Shown here piece after piece: positions 1 through 9,748 of a DNA stretch of 64,000 bases. The notes beneath the pieces were generated by a model. The model worked only from the letters and a program-made list of their open reading frames with translations. It was not told the origin of the DNA and made no database searches. A program made the position numbers and the translations under genes. The stretch spans positions 124,001 through 188,000 of the forward strand of contig CACGMC010000002.1 of assembly GCA_902574035.1 (NCBI GenBank), given 5' to 3'. This stretch comes from an uncultured Pelagibacteraceae bacterium (GTDB taxonomy: Bacteria > Pseudomonadota > Alphaproteobacteria > Pelagibacterales > Pelagibacteraceae). Positions within the stretch are counted from its first letter, which is position 1; each line of letters begins with the position of its first letter.

Positions 1-1039
1 ATTCCAGCTTTTTGATAAGCATAACCGTATTTGTATATATCGGTTAGTGCTTTAACAGCATTTTTTATTAATTCTATGCTATTACTAGTAGGGATTGCTA
101 AATCTATTGTTTTTGAATTAGAGTAGTATCTTCTATTTTTATCAAATGGACTTGTTCTGATAAATACTGTTATTGTTTTTGCTATTTGATCATCAGCTCT
201 AATTTTTTCTGCTGCATTCAAGCAATGTGTAATAACTGATTCCTCTAATTCATTTAAATCTTTTACTTTTCTACCAAATGATCTTGAGACACAACAATTC
301 TTCCTTTTCTCTTGATCTATTTGTAAGTCAATACAAGGTATTCCTCTTAGTTCCATTGCTGTTTTTGCGCCTAAAACATTTGTTCCTTTTTTTACCCACG
401 TGTTTGAAACATTTTTTAAATCATAAGCGTTGCTTATATTGTTCTTATGGTAAAACTTAGATAGCTGTTTACCTACCCCCCAAACATCTTCAATTTGAAA
501 TTTTTTTAACCTTTCATCAATATTTGTATTTAAATAAATTACACCTGCTTTTTCTTTTTTTGCTATATGATTGGCTACTTTACTTAATGTTTTTGTGCTG
601 GCTATACCTACGCTTGTTGGTATACCCGTCCACTTAAGAACTCTTGATCTTATCTCTCTTCCATAATCCTCAACTCCTTTTTCATCTATAAAAGATAAAT
701 CAATAAAAGCTTCATCGATTGAATAAATTTCTACTTTTGGTGAAAAAGTTTTTAATACTTTCATAACTCTTCTCGATATATCTCCATACAATGCATAGTT
801 TGATGAATACACTTCAACTTTATTTTTTTTTACTAATTCTTTTACTTTGAAGTAGGGCTCTCCCATTTTAATACCTAAATCTTTTGCTTCTCTTGATCTA
901 GATATTACACATCCATCATTATTTGATAAAACTACTACAGCTTTTTTTTGTATCTTAGGATTAAAAAGTCTCTCACAGGATACGTAAAATGAATTACAAT
1001 CTACTAAGGCTATTCTATTTTTCTTAGTTGTGTACTTGA
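1..1039 (-). CDS. umuC: DNA polymerase V catalytic subunit UmuC (partial, C-terminus beyond left edge)
   Basis: Y-family translesion polymerase subunit that copies damaged DNA with processed UmuD during the SOS response. The frame reads without stops from ATG at 1039 to the window edge, about 346 residues of a usual ~420. Seen near the N-terminus: LVDCNSFYVSCE (first metal-binding Asp) and NNDGCVISRS. Further in is the catalytic SIDEAF motif with its Asp-Glu pair, then the palm/finger segment ending in GVGKQLSKFY. The start overlaps the umuD stop by 16 bp, so the two are translationally coupled and share one promoter. The missing end is truncation by the window, not a broken gene. Family assignment is secure; polymerase activity follows from the family. 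Confidence 0.95.
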
Positions 1040-1422
1040 TGGATGACATAAGTTACCACTCCCCAAATAATTACTTCTTGATCTTTTGCTAAATGAATTC
1101 TTTCTGATTTTTTCTTAGATCCAGATGTTAAAAATGTTTCCCCTTTTTCTTTCAGGATTGTTTTCACCACTAATTCATCGTTAACATTGGCTATAACTGT
1201 TGAAAGATTTTTTGGGTTAATACTTCTATCTACTATTAATAAATCACCATCGTAGATTCCTACACTATTCATAGACTTGCCTTGAACTCTAATTATAAAT
1301 GTTGCTGGTGAATTTTTTATAAGATGATGATTTAAATCTACATCATCCTCTATATAATCTGTTGCGGGGGATGGAAAACCCGCTCCTACTTTGTGTATGT
1401 AATAAGGTATTTTCAGCTCCAT
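1024..1422 (-). CDS. umuD: UmuD-like S24 peptidase, polymerase V accessory subunit
   Basis: LexA/UmuD-family self-cleaving protein. In the family, RecA-stimulated cleavage gives UmuD', which joins UmuC. The 132 residues contain AGFPSPATDY (residues 14-23), matching the E. coli cleavage region but with Ala14-Gly15 instead of Cys-Gly. The catalytic Ser50 lies in GKSMN and Lys87 in ELVVKT. All three positions are shifted by the same 10 residues from E. coli Cys24/Ser60/Lys97, so the N-terminal arm is simply shorter. There is no DNA-binding domain, so it is not LexA itself. First gene of the umuDC operon, behind an SOS-type promoter. Confidence 0.95.
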   Translation of the reverse strand: MELKIPYYIHKVGAGFPSPATDYIEDDVDLNHHLIKNSPATFIIRVQGKSMNSVGIYDGDLLIVDRSINPKNLSTVIANVNDELVVKTILKEKGETFLTSGSKKKSERIHLAKDQEVIIWGVVTYVIHQVHN

Positions 1423-1426
1423 AAAT

Positions 1427-1441
1427 GTTCTTATTTTGTTC
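1427..1441 (-). promoter_or_regulatory. LexA (SOS) box of umuDC
   Basis: The plus strand reads GTTC, 7 bases, GTTC (minus strand GAAC-N7-GAAC). This is exactly the direct-repeat operator described for alphaproteobacterial LexA. It covers the predicted transcription start between the -10 box and the umuD start codon, a standard repressor position. Confidence 0.8.
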
Positions 1442-1442
1442 T

Positions 1443-1471
1443 TTTATAGAAAAAAATTTTACTTTAGTCAA
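1443..1471 (-). promoter_or_regulatory. umuDC promoter (-35/-10)
   Basis: Read on the minus strand: TTGACT (1466-1471), a 17-bp spacer and TATAAA (1443-1448). This is close to the sigma-70 consensus with ideal spacing. Transcription should start near 1436, giving a leader of about 14 nt before the umuD ATG. A LexA-type box begins 1 bp downstream of the -10. Confidence 0.75.
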
Positions 1472-1529
1472 CCATTATGTGGGGCAATATGCGTTTGGAA
1501 AATGAACGATTGAAAAGTTAAAAGAAAAC

Positions 1530-2297
1530 ATGAAAAAAATTATAATACTTTTTACCTTATTATTAATTACCGCATCAGCAAATGCGGAGTCTAAACTTCA
1601 AACAATTAAAAAAAATGGAGAGTTAAGAGTTGGAACGACTGGAGATTGGGATCCAATGTCAATGAAAGATCCAGCTACTAACAAATATAAAGGTTTTGAC
1701 ATTGATGTTATGAGAGAACTTGCAAAAGATATGGGTGTAAAAGTTAAGTTTGTGCCTGCAGAGTGGAAAACAATAGTGGCTGGGATTACAGCTGATCGAT
1801 ACGATATTTCAACAAGTGTAACTAAAACTCCAAAAAGAGCTGAAGTAGCTGGTTTTACAACTACGTATTATAAGTACGCAACTGTACCGCTTGTTTTAAA
1901 AAAGAATTTAAAAAAATTTCCTACTTGGGAGTCGCTAAATAATAGTAATGTGAAAATTGCAACAACATTAGGTACTTCTCAAGAAGAAAAAGCAAAGGAA
2001 TTTTTTCCGAAATCAAAACTACAATCTGTTGAAGCCCCAGCTAGAGATTTTCAAGAGGTTCTTGCGGGCAGAGCTGATGGAAATATTACAAGTTCAACTG
2101 AAGCGAATAAATTAGTTATTAAATATCCTCAATTAGCCATCGTTCCTGATGGTGGAAAAAATCCAGCATTTTTAGCGATGATGGTTCCAAAAGGAGATAA
2201 AGTTTGGAATGATTATGTAAATAATTGGATTAAAAAGAAGCAAGCTTCAGGTTATTTTAAGAAATTACTCTCTAAGTACAATTTAAAAAGCTTATAA
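1530..2297 (+). CDS. Periplasmic solute-binding protein, family 3 (amino-acid / PheC-like)
   Basis: Extracytoplasmic binding protein of the family-3 (polar amino acid) fold. A Sec signal peptide covers about residues 1-19, with cleavage expected after ANA. The mature part begins with the typical LRVGTTGDW strand and continues with [12 protein letters not shown] and DRYDISTSV. The start is the ATG following a purine-rich stretch. A permease gene follows after 41 bp, suggesting an ABC importer. The LRVGTTGD start and the C-terminal helix resemble periplasmic cyclohexadienyl/arogenate dehydratases (PheC), which share this fold, so an enzyme is a real alternative. Ligand unknown. Confidence 0.85.
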   Translation: MKKIIILFTLLLITASANAESKLQTIKKNGELRVGTTGDWDPMSMKDPATNKYKGFDIDVMRELAKDMGVKVKFVPAEWKTIVAGITADRYDISTSVTKTPKRAEVAGFTTTYYKYATVPLVLKKNLKKFPTWESLNNSNVKIATTLGTSQEEKAKEFFPKSKLQSVEAPARDFQEVLAGRADGNITSSTEANKLVIKYPQLAIVPDGGKNPAFLAMMVPKGDKVWNDYVNNWIKKKQASGYFKKLLSKYNLKSL

Positions 2298-2338
2298 TTT
2301 AAGTTTAAATACCCTCCATTAACAAATATAGTTAAATA

Positions 2339-3073
2339 GTGAAATTTTTAAAATTAATCTCTATTCTATTTTTGCTTCAGGGATGTAGTTCTAACTATGA
2401 ATGGGGTTGGTATATATTAAGCCCTGATAATATAGAAGGTCTTACAAATCTTAAGTTTTTAATTAGCGGTATTACAACAACTATTTATATTTCAGTAGTA
2501 TCCATAGTTCTAGCTATGATTATAGGTTTGATAGTTGCCCTTCCATCTTTATCTAATAATAAATTTTTAAGTTATTTCAATATAACTTATGTCGAAATCG
2601 TAAGAGCAATTCCCTTATTAGTTTTAATTCTTTGGATATATTACGGTCTTCCAATTATGATAGGAGTAAGTTTCTCACCATTTGTATCAGGCATAATAGC
2701 ATTAACTATTAGCGAAAGTGCATTTCAAGCAGAAATTTTTAGAGCTGGTATAAATTCTATTTCAAAAGGACAACATGAAGTATCTGAGTCACTTGGAATG
2801 AATTTCTGGAAAAAAATGAGATTAGTAATCCTGCCACAAGCAATTAAAGTTGTGCTGCCTGCAATGGGAAATCAATTTGTCTATGTTTTAAAAATGTCTT
2901 CTCTAGTATCGATTATAGGAATAGGAGATTTAACTAGAAAGGCAAATGAACTAGTAACAACTACCTACAGACCATTAGAAATATATACTTTTTTAATTCT
3001 AGAATACTTAATATTAATATTAATAGTCTCTTACCTTGTGAGAAAATTAGAAAATAAACTAAAATACAAATAA
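2339..3073 (+). CDS. Amino-acid-type ABC transporter permease (HisM/GlnP family)
   Basis: Inner-membrane permease of a polar-amino-acid ABC importer. GTG start. Hydrophobic segments lie at about residues 43-70, 84-104, 113-130 and 214-234. The cytoplasmic EAA loop that contacts the ATPase is at about 132-153 (EIFRAGINS ... SLG). The N-terminus is unusual: residues 1-16 look like a lipoprotein signal ending in LLQGC, with Cys16 as the lipobox cysteine, before the permease domain. I recall similar N-termini in some relatives. No ATPase gene is adjacent; the next gene is a convergent MATE exporter overlapping its 3' end by 15 bp, so an ATPase must come from elsewhere. Confidence 0.9.
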   Translation: MKFLKLISILFLLQGCSSNYEWGWYILSPDNIEGLTNLKFLISGITTTIYISVVSIVLAMIIGLIVALPSLSNNKFLSYFNITYVEIVRAIPLLVLILWIYYGLPIMIGVSFSPFVSGIIALTISESAFQAEIFRAGINSISKGQHEVSESLGMNFWKKMRLVILPQAIKVVLPAMGNQFVYVLKMSSLVSIIGIGDLTRKANELVTTTYRPLEIYTFLILEYLILILIVSYLVRKLENKLKYK

Positions 3074-4420
3074 CTTTTTAAAAGAAACTCTAAATACTCT
3101 TTTCAAAAAAAATGGAACAAAAGTTAATACGACTAATCCCATCATCCAATTTGTTACCAAGATTGTGTAGAAAATATCTTGGTATTCACCGTTTCTTATA
3201 TTAATTACATACCAGAGAGACATAAATGGTATTAACGTAAGTCTAAGTATCGTCATGTATAAACTATAAATTGGTCTTTTAAGCGCTTGGAATAAAGCAG
3301 AAGTAATAAAAAATACAGGATAGACGGGCCCGATAAGAGCAGCGACTTGTAAATAAAGCGCCCCTCTTTGAATAACCTCAAGGTCATTTGTAAAAAAAGA
3401 AATTATAATTTCAGATGTTAAATAAACAAAAATACCAGCTAACACCATAAACCCGGAACCAAACATTAATGCTTTTCCATAAACTTCTTTTACTCTAAAA
3501 TGCATTTTTGCTCCGTAATTTTGACCGGCAATTGATAAAACGGCAGTGTTTAAACCTATAACAGGTAGTAATAAAACTTGTTCTATTCTAACTGCTGTAC
3601 CATAACCTGCTGTTGCTAGCTCACCAAATTGACCAACAAAATAGAAAATATTAAATACTCCAAACATTATCATTAACATGGTAAACATTATTGGAACTGA
3701 CTGTTTAAAAAGTGTGCTGATATAATCAAATTTTGGTTTAAAACATTCTATATACAAGTACTTTTTTAATTTACAGCAGTAAACTTTGTTAGCTAGATAT
3801 ATTAAGCCTACACACTGGGATACTAATGTAGCTATTGCTAAACCAGCAATTCCGAATGCTGGTATAAACCCATAACCAAAAATAAATAAAGGATTAAGAA
3901 ATATATTTAAGAAGAAAGTGAATATTAAAACGTTTCTATAACTTTTCGTATCACCTTGTGCATTCAGAGTCCCATTTAAAGATAACTGGGCTAATACAAT
4001 TATGGCACCAAAAAATATTATATCTAAATATTCACGTGTTAAAATTATACTTTCTTCAGTAGAACCCATAATTCTTAAAAGTTCATCGGAAAAATTTAAA
4101 CCAAACAAAGTTACAAAAATCGAGATAACAATTGCTAGTACTATAGACTGAGCAACATACATAGAAGCTTTTCTGTCTTCTTTAGCCCCAATAGAGTTAC
4201 TTATTAAAGCTGTTGTACCAGCTCCAATACCAACAGCTACAGCTATTGCTATAAAATAGATTGGCCAAGATTTTGCTATTGCCGCTAGTGCTTCTGGAGA
4301 AATTCTTCCTGCAAAATAAGTGTCAACTAGATTATAAAAAGTTTGAAAAAGAGATCCAGTACTAGCGGGTATAGTTACTTTTCTTAAAAGTTGCCAAATT
4401 GAACCTTTTGTTAAATCCAT
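3059..4420 (-). CDS. MATE-family multidrug/metabolite exporter
   Basis: Polytopic inner-membrane cation-coupled antiporter. The 453 residues give about 12 hydrophobic segments in two related halves, as in MATE proteins. The N-terminal helix reads TIPASTGSLFQTFYNLVDTYF, the characteristic first segment with the VDTYFAG turn. Length is normal for the family. It is the last gene of the gatC-to-MATE run and starts 2 bp after the trhO stop codon. Substrate cannot be told from sequence. Confidence 0.93.
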   Translation of the reverse strand: MDLTKGSIWQLLRKVTIPASTGSLFQTFYNLVDTYFAGRISPEALAAIAKSWPIYFIAIAVAVGIGAGTTALISNSIGAKEDRKASMYVAQSIVLAIVISIFVTLFGLNFSDELLRIMGSTEESIILTREYLDIIFFGAIIVLAQLSLNGTLNAQGDTKSYRNVLIFTFFLNIFLNPLFIFGYGFIPAFGIAGLAIATLVSQCVGLIYLANKVYCCKLKKYLYIECFKPKFDYISTLFKQSVPIMFTMLMIMFGVFNIFYFVGQFGELATAGYGTAVRIEQVLLLPVIGLNTAVLSIAGQNYGAKMHFRVKEVYGKALMFGSGFMVLAGIFVYLTSEIIISFFTNDLEVIQRGALYLQVAALIGPVYPVFFITSALFQALKRPIYSLYMTILRLTLIPFMSLWYVINIRNGEYQDIFYTILVTNWMMGLVVLTFVPFFLKRVFRVSFKKLFVF

Positions 4421-4422
4421 AT

Positions 4423-5328
4423 TTAATATTCCTTTTGAAACTTATGCTTCTTTCCCGCTTTTTTGGCAAGATTAATTTGATTTTGCCTCATTCGAAATCT
4501 TGATTTTTGCAAACTTGATAGTGTGTCATAACACCTTTCACAAGAAACGCCCTCTTCATATTTTTTTGATTTCTTGTCTTTTGTTGATATAGGTTTTCGA
4601 CAACCCCCACAAATTGAAAAAGTTCCTTGTATTAATTTATGTTTTAAAGAAACTCTGTTATCAAAAACAAAACATTCTCCTTTCCATAAACTATCTTTTT
4701 TTTTAGTTTTGTTGAGATAATTAAGTATTCCACCTTTTAATTGAAACACGTTTTTGAAACCCTTTTTTTTTAAAAAAATTGATGCCTTTTCGCATCTAAT
4801 ACCTCCGGTACAGAACATCGCAACAGGTTTAGTCTTTTCGACTTTATTTAAAAATTTAGGAAAATCTCGAAAATTTTGTATATTTGGATTCATTGCATTC
4901 TTAAAAGTGCCAACGCTATATTCAAAGGGTTTTCTTACGTCAATCAAAAGAGTTTCTTTTTTTATAATTAACTTGTTCCAAGATTTTCCAGACAAATACC
5001 TATTGCGTCTTTTGCTTACACTATTAATTTTCAAACCAAGTGGTACAACTTCTTTTTTTACTTTTACTTTTGCTTTGTGAAATGGTTGAAAACGACTATT
5101 AGAAATATTGCTACTATCAAATTCTGTGAATTGAAATTCTTTTTTTAGTAATTTTAAAATTTTAGAAATATCTTTGCTATTGCCTGCAAGAGATCCATTA
5201 ATACCCTCTGACGAGATTATAATTGATCCTCTAATACTGGTATTTGATATTTCGTTTTCAATATAAGTTTTGTGTTTTTTTAAGAAATTAATCTTTTTAA
5301 ACTTGTAAAATCCAGAAATAGTGAACAT
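4423..5328 (-). CDS. trhO: tRNA uridine(34) hydroxylase TrhO (rhodanese-domain protein, YceA family)
   Basis: In the family this enzyme makes 5-hydroxyuridine at the tRNA wobble position in an oxygen-dependent reaction. Residues 1-100 form the N-terminal ferredoxin-like YceA domain. The rhodanese domain carries the active loop CTGGIRCEK with Cys173 and Cys179. A C-terminal Cys cluster (C240, C243, C263, C266) is typical of the full-length family. At 301 residues it is slightly shorter than the E. coli protein. It shares one base with the upstream O-methyltransferase stop codon. Confidence 0.92.
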   Translation of the reverse strand: MFTISGFYKFKKINFLKKHKTYIENEISNTSIRGSIIISSEGINGSLAGNSKDISKILKLLKKEFQFTEFDSSNISNSRFQPFHKAKVKVKKEVVPLGLKINSVSKRRNRYLSGKSWNKLIIKKETLLIDVRKPFEYSVGTFKNAMNPNIQNFRDFPKFLNKVEKTKPVAMFCTGGIRCEKASIFLKKKGFKNVFQLKGGILNYLNKTKKKDSLWKGECFVFDNRVSLKHKLIQGTFSICGGCRKPISTKDKKSKKYEEGVSCERCYDTLSSLQKSRFRMRQNQINLAKKAGKKHKFQKEY

Positions 5329-5981
5329 TATTTTTTAATACAAATAGTTAACCCATCTCCAATAGGAACTATGTTCTTTGTAATCCTTTTATCTTGTTTA
5401 ATATGACTATTAAAATCCCTGATAATATTTGTAAATTTATCGTTATTTGCATCGTCGGCAACTTCACCATGCCATAATACATTATCGATAACTATAAGAC
5501 CCTTTTTATCTATCAAATTTATACAAGATTCATAATAATTTAGGTAATTTTCTTTATCAGCGTCAATAAAAATTAAATCAAATAACCTTTTTGTAACTTT
5601 TAATTCTTTCAAACTCTCTATAGCTGGTTTGATAATTTGTTTAATCCTTTTTTCTTTGGCTTTGTCATAAAAGTATTTAGCCTTATTGCTAAATTCGGGA
5701 TTTTTATCTAAACTAATTAAAATTCCATCAGCAGGAAGTGCCATAGCCATAGATAAAGCACTAAATCCTGTAAAACTACCAATCTCTAAAATTTTTTTTG
5801 CATTTGAAACTTTTATTAATGTTTGTAGAAATTGAGCTTGTGATATAGATATTTGTAATCTTTGCTGATCTCCTAAACTTTTATTATGCTGAATTATTTC
5901 ATTCTGAACGTCAGACAAGGTTTCTGAATGATTAATAATATAATTTTCAAGATTATCAGTTAAATCTAATTTTTTAGGCAT
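5328..5981 (-). CDS. SAM-dependent O-methyltransferase (class I, COMT-like)
   Basis: Cytosolic methyltransferase of the caffeoyl-CoA/catechol O-methyltransferase family. Visible: the SAM-binding motif ILEIGSFTGFSAL (about residues 64-76), and the metal-binding FIDADKENY with Asp140 and Asp142 plus Asp166-Asn167, the usual divalent-metal ligands. The 217 residues are the normal family length. It lies between gatB and trhO in a compact minus-strand run. TrhO-type wobble hydroxyuridine is further methylated in some bacteria, but that work uses other enzymes, so a functional link is only a guess. Substrate unknown. Confidence 0.88.
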   Translation of the reverse strand: MPKKLDLTDNLENYIINHSETLSDVQNEIIQHNKSLGDQQRLQISISQAQFLQTLIKVSNAKKILEIGSFTGFSALSMAMALPADGILISLDKNPEFSNKAKYFYDKAKEKRIKQIIKPAIESLKELKVTKRLFDLIFIDADKENYLNYYESCINLIDKKGLIVIDNVLWHGEVADDANNDKFTNIIRDFNSHIKQDKRITKNIVPIGDGLTICIKK

Positions 5982-5983
5982 AA

Positions 5984-7453
5984 TTAGCCTTTTAAAAGTT
6001 TTTTTAAGATATCGTTTGTTAACTGTGGATTAGCTTTTCCGCCTGATTGTTTCATAACTTGACCAACAAAAAAACCAAATAATTTTTCTTTACCGGACTT
6101 ATACTGGTCAACTTTATCTTTGTTCTTAGTTAATATTTCATTGATAATTTTTTCTAATTCTTTGGGATCACTCAGCTGTTTCATGCCTTTAGACTTGATA
6201 ATTTTTTTAGGATTATCCCCGCTCTCTACCATTAATTCAAAAACTTCTTTTGCTATTCTGCCAGAAATTTCCCCTGACTTTATTGATTGAACCAATTCAG
6301 CAAAATTTTTAGCAGAGATAGGTGACTTGGATATATTAAGTCCTTTGTCATTTAACATTGCAAATAAATCTCCCATCATCCATGTTGCGGCAAGCTTTTT
6401 GTCAGATAATTTTGCAACCTCTTCATAATAATTTGAAATTTCTTTTTCAGAAACTAGCACATTAGCTTCATATGAATTAAGTTCGTAATCACTCATAAAT
6501 CTTTCTTTTTTATTATCAGGTAACTCCGGTAAATTTTTTTTTAAATCATCTATTAATTTTTGTTCAATTTTGAGAGGCAAAAGATCCGGATCTGGAAAAT
6601 ATCTGTAATCATGAGCATCCTCTTTTGATCTCATGGATCTTGTCTCATTTTTTTTTGTATCAAAAAGTCTTGTTTCCTGCTCAATCTTTTTCCCTTCATC
6701 TAATAATTCTACTTGCCTCTTGGCCTCGTATTCTATTGCCATTTGCATAAATTTTATAGAATTTACATTTTTTATTTCACATCTTGTTCCAAAATTTTTA
6801 TCTCCTACTTTTCTTACCGATACATTAACATCAGCTCTTAACGAACCCTCTTGCATGTTGCCGTCGCAAGTTCCTAGATATCTCATTATAGTTCTAAGTT
6901 TTTTTATATAAGCATTAACTTCTTCTGGAGATCGAAGATCTGGTTTACTCACAATTTCCATTAACGCAATTCCAGAACGATTTAAATCGACGTAAGTACT
7001 TGACGGATCCATATCGTGAATACTTTTACCTGCATCTTGTTCTAAATGAAGTCTTTCAATGCCAATCTCTTTTGAACCATACGGCATATCTAATAAAACT
7101 TTTCCTTCACCAACGATAGGATTTTTATACTGTGAGATCTGATAGCCTTGAGGAAGGTCTGCATAAAAATAATTTTTTCTATCAAAAACAGAATTATTAT
7201 TAATTTTAGCATTTAATCCTAAACCAGTCCTTATAGCTTGGTTTATGCATTCTTTGTTTATAACTGGCAGCATACCAGGAAAAGCAGAGTCTATTAGACT
7301 TACTTGGCTATTAGGTTCAGCTCCAAATTTAGTTGCAGAACCAGAGAAAAGTTTTGAGTTTGAAGATACTTGAGCATGAACTTCTAAACCAATTATTACC
7401 TCATACTTGTTTTTCTCTCCTTTTATAAAATATTCAAATTTATCTTTACTCAT
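5984..7453 (-). CDS. gatB: Asp-tRNA(Asn)/Glu-tRNA(Gln) amidotransferase subunit B
   Basis: GatB of the GatCAB complex, which converts mischarged Glu-tRNA(Gln) (and Asp-tRNA(Asn)) by transamidation. It holds the kinase/tRNA-recognition part. Near the N-terminus is [11 protein letters not shown], the family signature; the YqeY-like C-terminal domain carries GKANPQLTN near its end. I chose the ATG at 7453 (MSKDKF, 489 residues) because it makes a 4-bp ATGA overlap with the gatA stop. A TTG 9 bases upstream would add only three residues. Confidence 0.96.
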   Translation of the reverse strand: MSKDKFEYFIKGEKNKYEVIIGLEVHAQVSSNSKLFSGSATKFGAEPNSQVSLIDSAFPGMLPVINKECINQAIRTGLGLNAKINNNSVFDRKNYFYADLPQGYQISQYKNPIVGEGKVLLDMPYGSKEIGIERLHLEQDAGKSIHDMDPSSTYVDLNRSGIALMEIVSKPDLRSPEEVNAYIKKLRTIMRYLGTCDGNMQEGSLRADVNVSVRKVGDKNFGTRCEIKNVNSIKFMQMAIEYEAKRQVELLDEGKKIEQETRLFDTKKNETRSMRSKEDAHDYRYFPDPDLLPLKIEQKLIDDLKKNLPELPDNKKERFMSDYELNSYEANVLVSEKEISNYYEEVAKLSDKKLAATWMMGDLFAMLNDKGLNISKSPISAKNFAELVQSIKSGEISGRIAKEVFELMVESGDNPKKIIKSKGMKQLSDPKELEKIINEILTKNKDKVDQYKSGKEKLFGFFVGQVMKQSGGKANPQLTNDILKKLLKG

Positions 7454-8907
7454 AACCACCAATTTTTTATTTCATTTTTAAAATTGCAATTTTTTTCAAA
7501 AGCATAGGCCACATTCAATATATTTTGCTCGTCTAAAGTCTTTCCAATTAACTGCAAACCCAGTGGATAGCCCTTTTTATCTAGGCCTGCTGGTACGGAT
7601 ATTGCAGGTAAACCAGCTAAATTTACCGGTACTGTAAAGATATCATTGAGATACATAGAAATAGGGTCATTAGTCTTTTCACCAATTTTAAATGCAGAAC
7701 TTGGTGTTGAAGGTGTCAAAATAGCATCTACCTTACCAAAATTCTCATCAAAATCTTTTTTAATGAGCTGTCTAACTTTTTGAGCTTTAAGATAATAAGC
7801 ATCATAATATCCTGATGATAAAACGTAAGTACCAATTAAGATTCTTCTCTTTACCTCATCTCCAAATCCTTCGGATCTTGTATTCTCATACATTTCAATT
7901 AAATCATTTCCTTTTGATGATCTATAACCGTACTTTACACCATCATATCTAGCCAAATTTGAAGAAGCTTCAGCTGGTGCCACTATATAATATGTTGGCA
8001 GTGCATACTTTGTATGAGGGAGTGAGATATCAATTATGTCAGCACCTAAGTCTTTTAAAATACTTTTTCCCTTGTTCCATAATTCGTCAATTTCTTTTGG
8101 CATATTTTCAACTCTATATTCTTTAGGTATGCCAATTTTGAGACCTTTAATATCTGTTTTCAAATTTTTTGAGTAATTTTCTTTTTTCTTTTCTATAGAT
8201 GTAGAGTCTTTATTATCGAAACCGGCCATAGCCTCTAACATGATCGAACAATCTTTAACAGACTTAGTCATTGGACCAGCTTGATCAAGTGATGAGGCAA
8301 AGGCAACAATCCCCCAACGCGAACACAAACCATAAGTGGGTTTTAATCCGACAGTTCCAGTGAAGGAAGCAGGCTGTCTTATTGATCCACCTGTATCCGT
8401 ACCTATTGTTGCAGGAGTTAAATCGGCTACAAGTGCAGATGCAGAGCCACCAGATGATCCACCAGGAACAGTGTCCTTAGCTATTGGATTTATAACATTT
8501 CCAAAATAACTTGTTTCATTAGATGATCCCATGGCATATTCATCACAATTCAATTTACCGAGTAAGATTGCTCCCTCTTTCCATAAATTTTCTGTCACAG
8601 TGGACTCATATTTAGGTATAAAATTTTCAAGCATTTTACTACCAGCAGTAGTTTTAAATCCATTTGTACAAAAAAGATCTTTTACGGCTAATGGGACTCC
8701 TGGGAGCAAAGAATTAAAATTAGGTTTTTCATCGAATTCTTTTGATTTTTTAATGGTATGTTCAAAACAGGTAGTTATATACGAATTAAGTTTTTTGCTT
8801 TTATTTATTTTATCTATGTAAAGATTGGCAAGTTCTTCAGATTTAATCTCTTTTTTTTTTATTAAATCTATTATTTCTGATAAATTTTTTTTTATAATTT
8901 CTGACAT
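7450..8907 (-). CDS. gatA: Asp-tRNA(Asn)/Glu-tRNA(Gln) amidotransferase subunit A
   Basis: Amidase-signature subunit that releases ammonia from glutamine for GatB. The catalytic triad is visible: Lys76 in AVKDL, cis-Ser151 in [10 protein letters not shown] and nucleophile Ser175 in DTGGSIRQP. 485 residues, full length. Its ATG shares one base with the gatC stop and its own stop overlaps gatB, so the three subunits are translationally coupled. Presence of the complex implies that at least Gln-tRNA is made indirectly here. Confidence 0.97.
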   Translation of the reverse strand: MSEIIKKNLSEIIDLIKKKEIKSEELANLYIDKINKSKKLNSYITTCFEHTIKKSKEFDEKPNFNSLLPGVPLAVKDLFCTNGFKTTAGSKMLENFIPKYESTVTENLWKEGAILLGKLNCDEYAMGSSNETSYFGNVINPIAKDTVPGGSSGGSASALVADLTPATIGTDTGGSIRQPASFTGTVGLKPTYGLCSRWGIVAFASSLDQAGPMTKSVKDCSIMLEAMAGFDNKDSTSIEKKKENYSKNLKTDIKGLKIGIPKEYRVENMPKEIDELWNKGKSILKDLGADIIDISLPHTKYALPTYYIVAPAEASSNLARYDGVKYGYRSSKGNDLIEMYENTRSEGFGDEVKRRILIGTYVLSSGYYDAYYLKAQKVRQLIKKDFDENFGKVDAILTPSTPSSAFKIGEKTNDPISMYLNDIFTVPVNLAGLPAISVPAGLDKKGYPLGLQLIGKTLDEQNILNVAYAFEKNCNFKNEIKNWWL

Positions 8908-9194
8908 TATTCAATTACCTTTGGAACAACAAAAAATTCCTCATTTTTTTTTGGCGAATTTTCAAGAATTTTCTCTCTTATTTTTCCATCATTTATTTTA
9001 TCTTCTCTTGCTCTAAGTGGTGTGTTTAAAATTGAAGATAATGGCTCCACTTTATCAGTATTTAACTCATTTAATTGCTCTATAAATTTGAATATAGATG
9101 TTAAATCTTTAGCTAATGTGTCAGATTTTTTTGAATCTATAGAAATTCTAGCTAACTTACTAATATGTTTAATTTTATCTTTATCTATGGACAT
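8907..9194 (-). CDS. gatC: Asp-tRNA(Asn)/Glu-tRNA(Gln) amidotransferase subunit C
   Basis: Small GatC subunit that wraps around GatA and stabilises the GatCAB complex. 95 residues, the family size. Visible: the N-terminal [10 protein letters not shown] segment and the VEPLSSIL motif followed by an LRAREDK region. First gene of the minus-strand run gatC-gatA-gatB-methyltransferase-trhO-MATE. It is divergent from ruvX, with 54 bp of A+T-rich DNA between the start codons that must hold both promoters. Confidence 0.95.
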   Translation of the reverse strand: MSIDKDKIKHISKLARISIDSKKSDTLAKDLTSIFKFIEQLNELNTDKVEPLSSILNTPLRAREDKINDGKIREKILENSPKKNEEFFVVPKVIE

Positions 9195-9248
9195 CTGTGA
9201 TTTATGTTATTTATATAGGAAATTAATATCATAAAATATAATAAATAA

Positions 9249-9713
9249 ATGTTAGATATTGAGGAATTTAAGAAAAAACTAGACAAAAAATCAAGGCTAA
9301 TAGGCATTGATCCTGGAAAAAAGCGTATAGGAATAGCTATTTCAGATGAAAATAAAAAAGTTGCTACTCCATACACAACTTTAATTAAAAAAGATTATTC
9401 TAGTTTTTTGGCTGAAATAAAGAAAATAGTCCATGAAAATACTATAAAAGGTATTGTGATTGGAAATCCTATAAATATGGACGGCTCATCTAGTTCTTCA
9501 TCTCAATCTGCAAAAGACTTAGCTTTAAATCTATCAAAAGATGTTACACAAAATATCACAATGTGGGATGAGAGATTATCAAGTGAAGGGGCTTTCAATT
9601 TGTCGAGCAATTTAGATATAAATGTAAGTAAAAAGGTCCAAAAATTAGACGAAAATGCGGCTCAATTCATATTACAAGGGGCTTTGGATTATTTAAATAA
9701 AAATAATACTTGA
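9249..9713 (+). CDS. ruvX: Putative pre-16S rRNA nuclease / Holliday-junction-resolvase-like YqgF
   Basis: YqgF/RuvX family RNase-H-fold protein, implicated in 16S rRNA 5' maturation in E. coli. Residues 17-33 read [17 protein letters not shown], the conserved first strand with its catalytic Asp. [12 protein letters not shown] and the WDERLSS motif follow. 154 residues, slightly longer than the usual ~140 because of an N-terminal helix. It ends where pyrB begins. A TATAAT lies only 6 bp before the start codon, so the mRNA could be leaderless. Confidence 0.93.
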   Translation: MLDIEEFKKKLDKKSRLIGIDPGKKRIGIAISDENKKVATPYTTLIKKDYSSFLAEIKKIVHENTIKGIVIGNPINMDGSSSSSSQSAKDLALNLSKDVTQNITMWDERLSSEGAFNLSSNLDINVSKKVQKLDENAAQFILQGALDYLNKNNT

Positions 9714-9748
9714 TAAGATACTACAAAAGGCCTATAGAGTTGATTTTA

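Noticed and set aside
278-460. Plus-strand frame of 60 residues opposite umuC
   Set aside because: It lies wholly opposite an intact, family-typical UmuC frame and has no recognisable features.
1-1039. umuC as a pseudogene, because no complete frame is present
   Set aside because: The frame is open and well conserved from its ATG to the window edge; truncation is due only to the window.
9710-9748. TTG-initiated 13-residue extension of PyrB
   Set aside because: The ATG at 9749 gives the normal N-terminus, and the extension has no PyrB-like residues.
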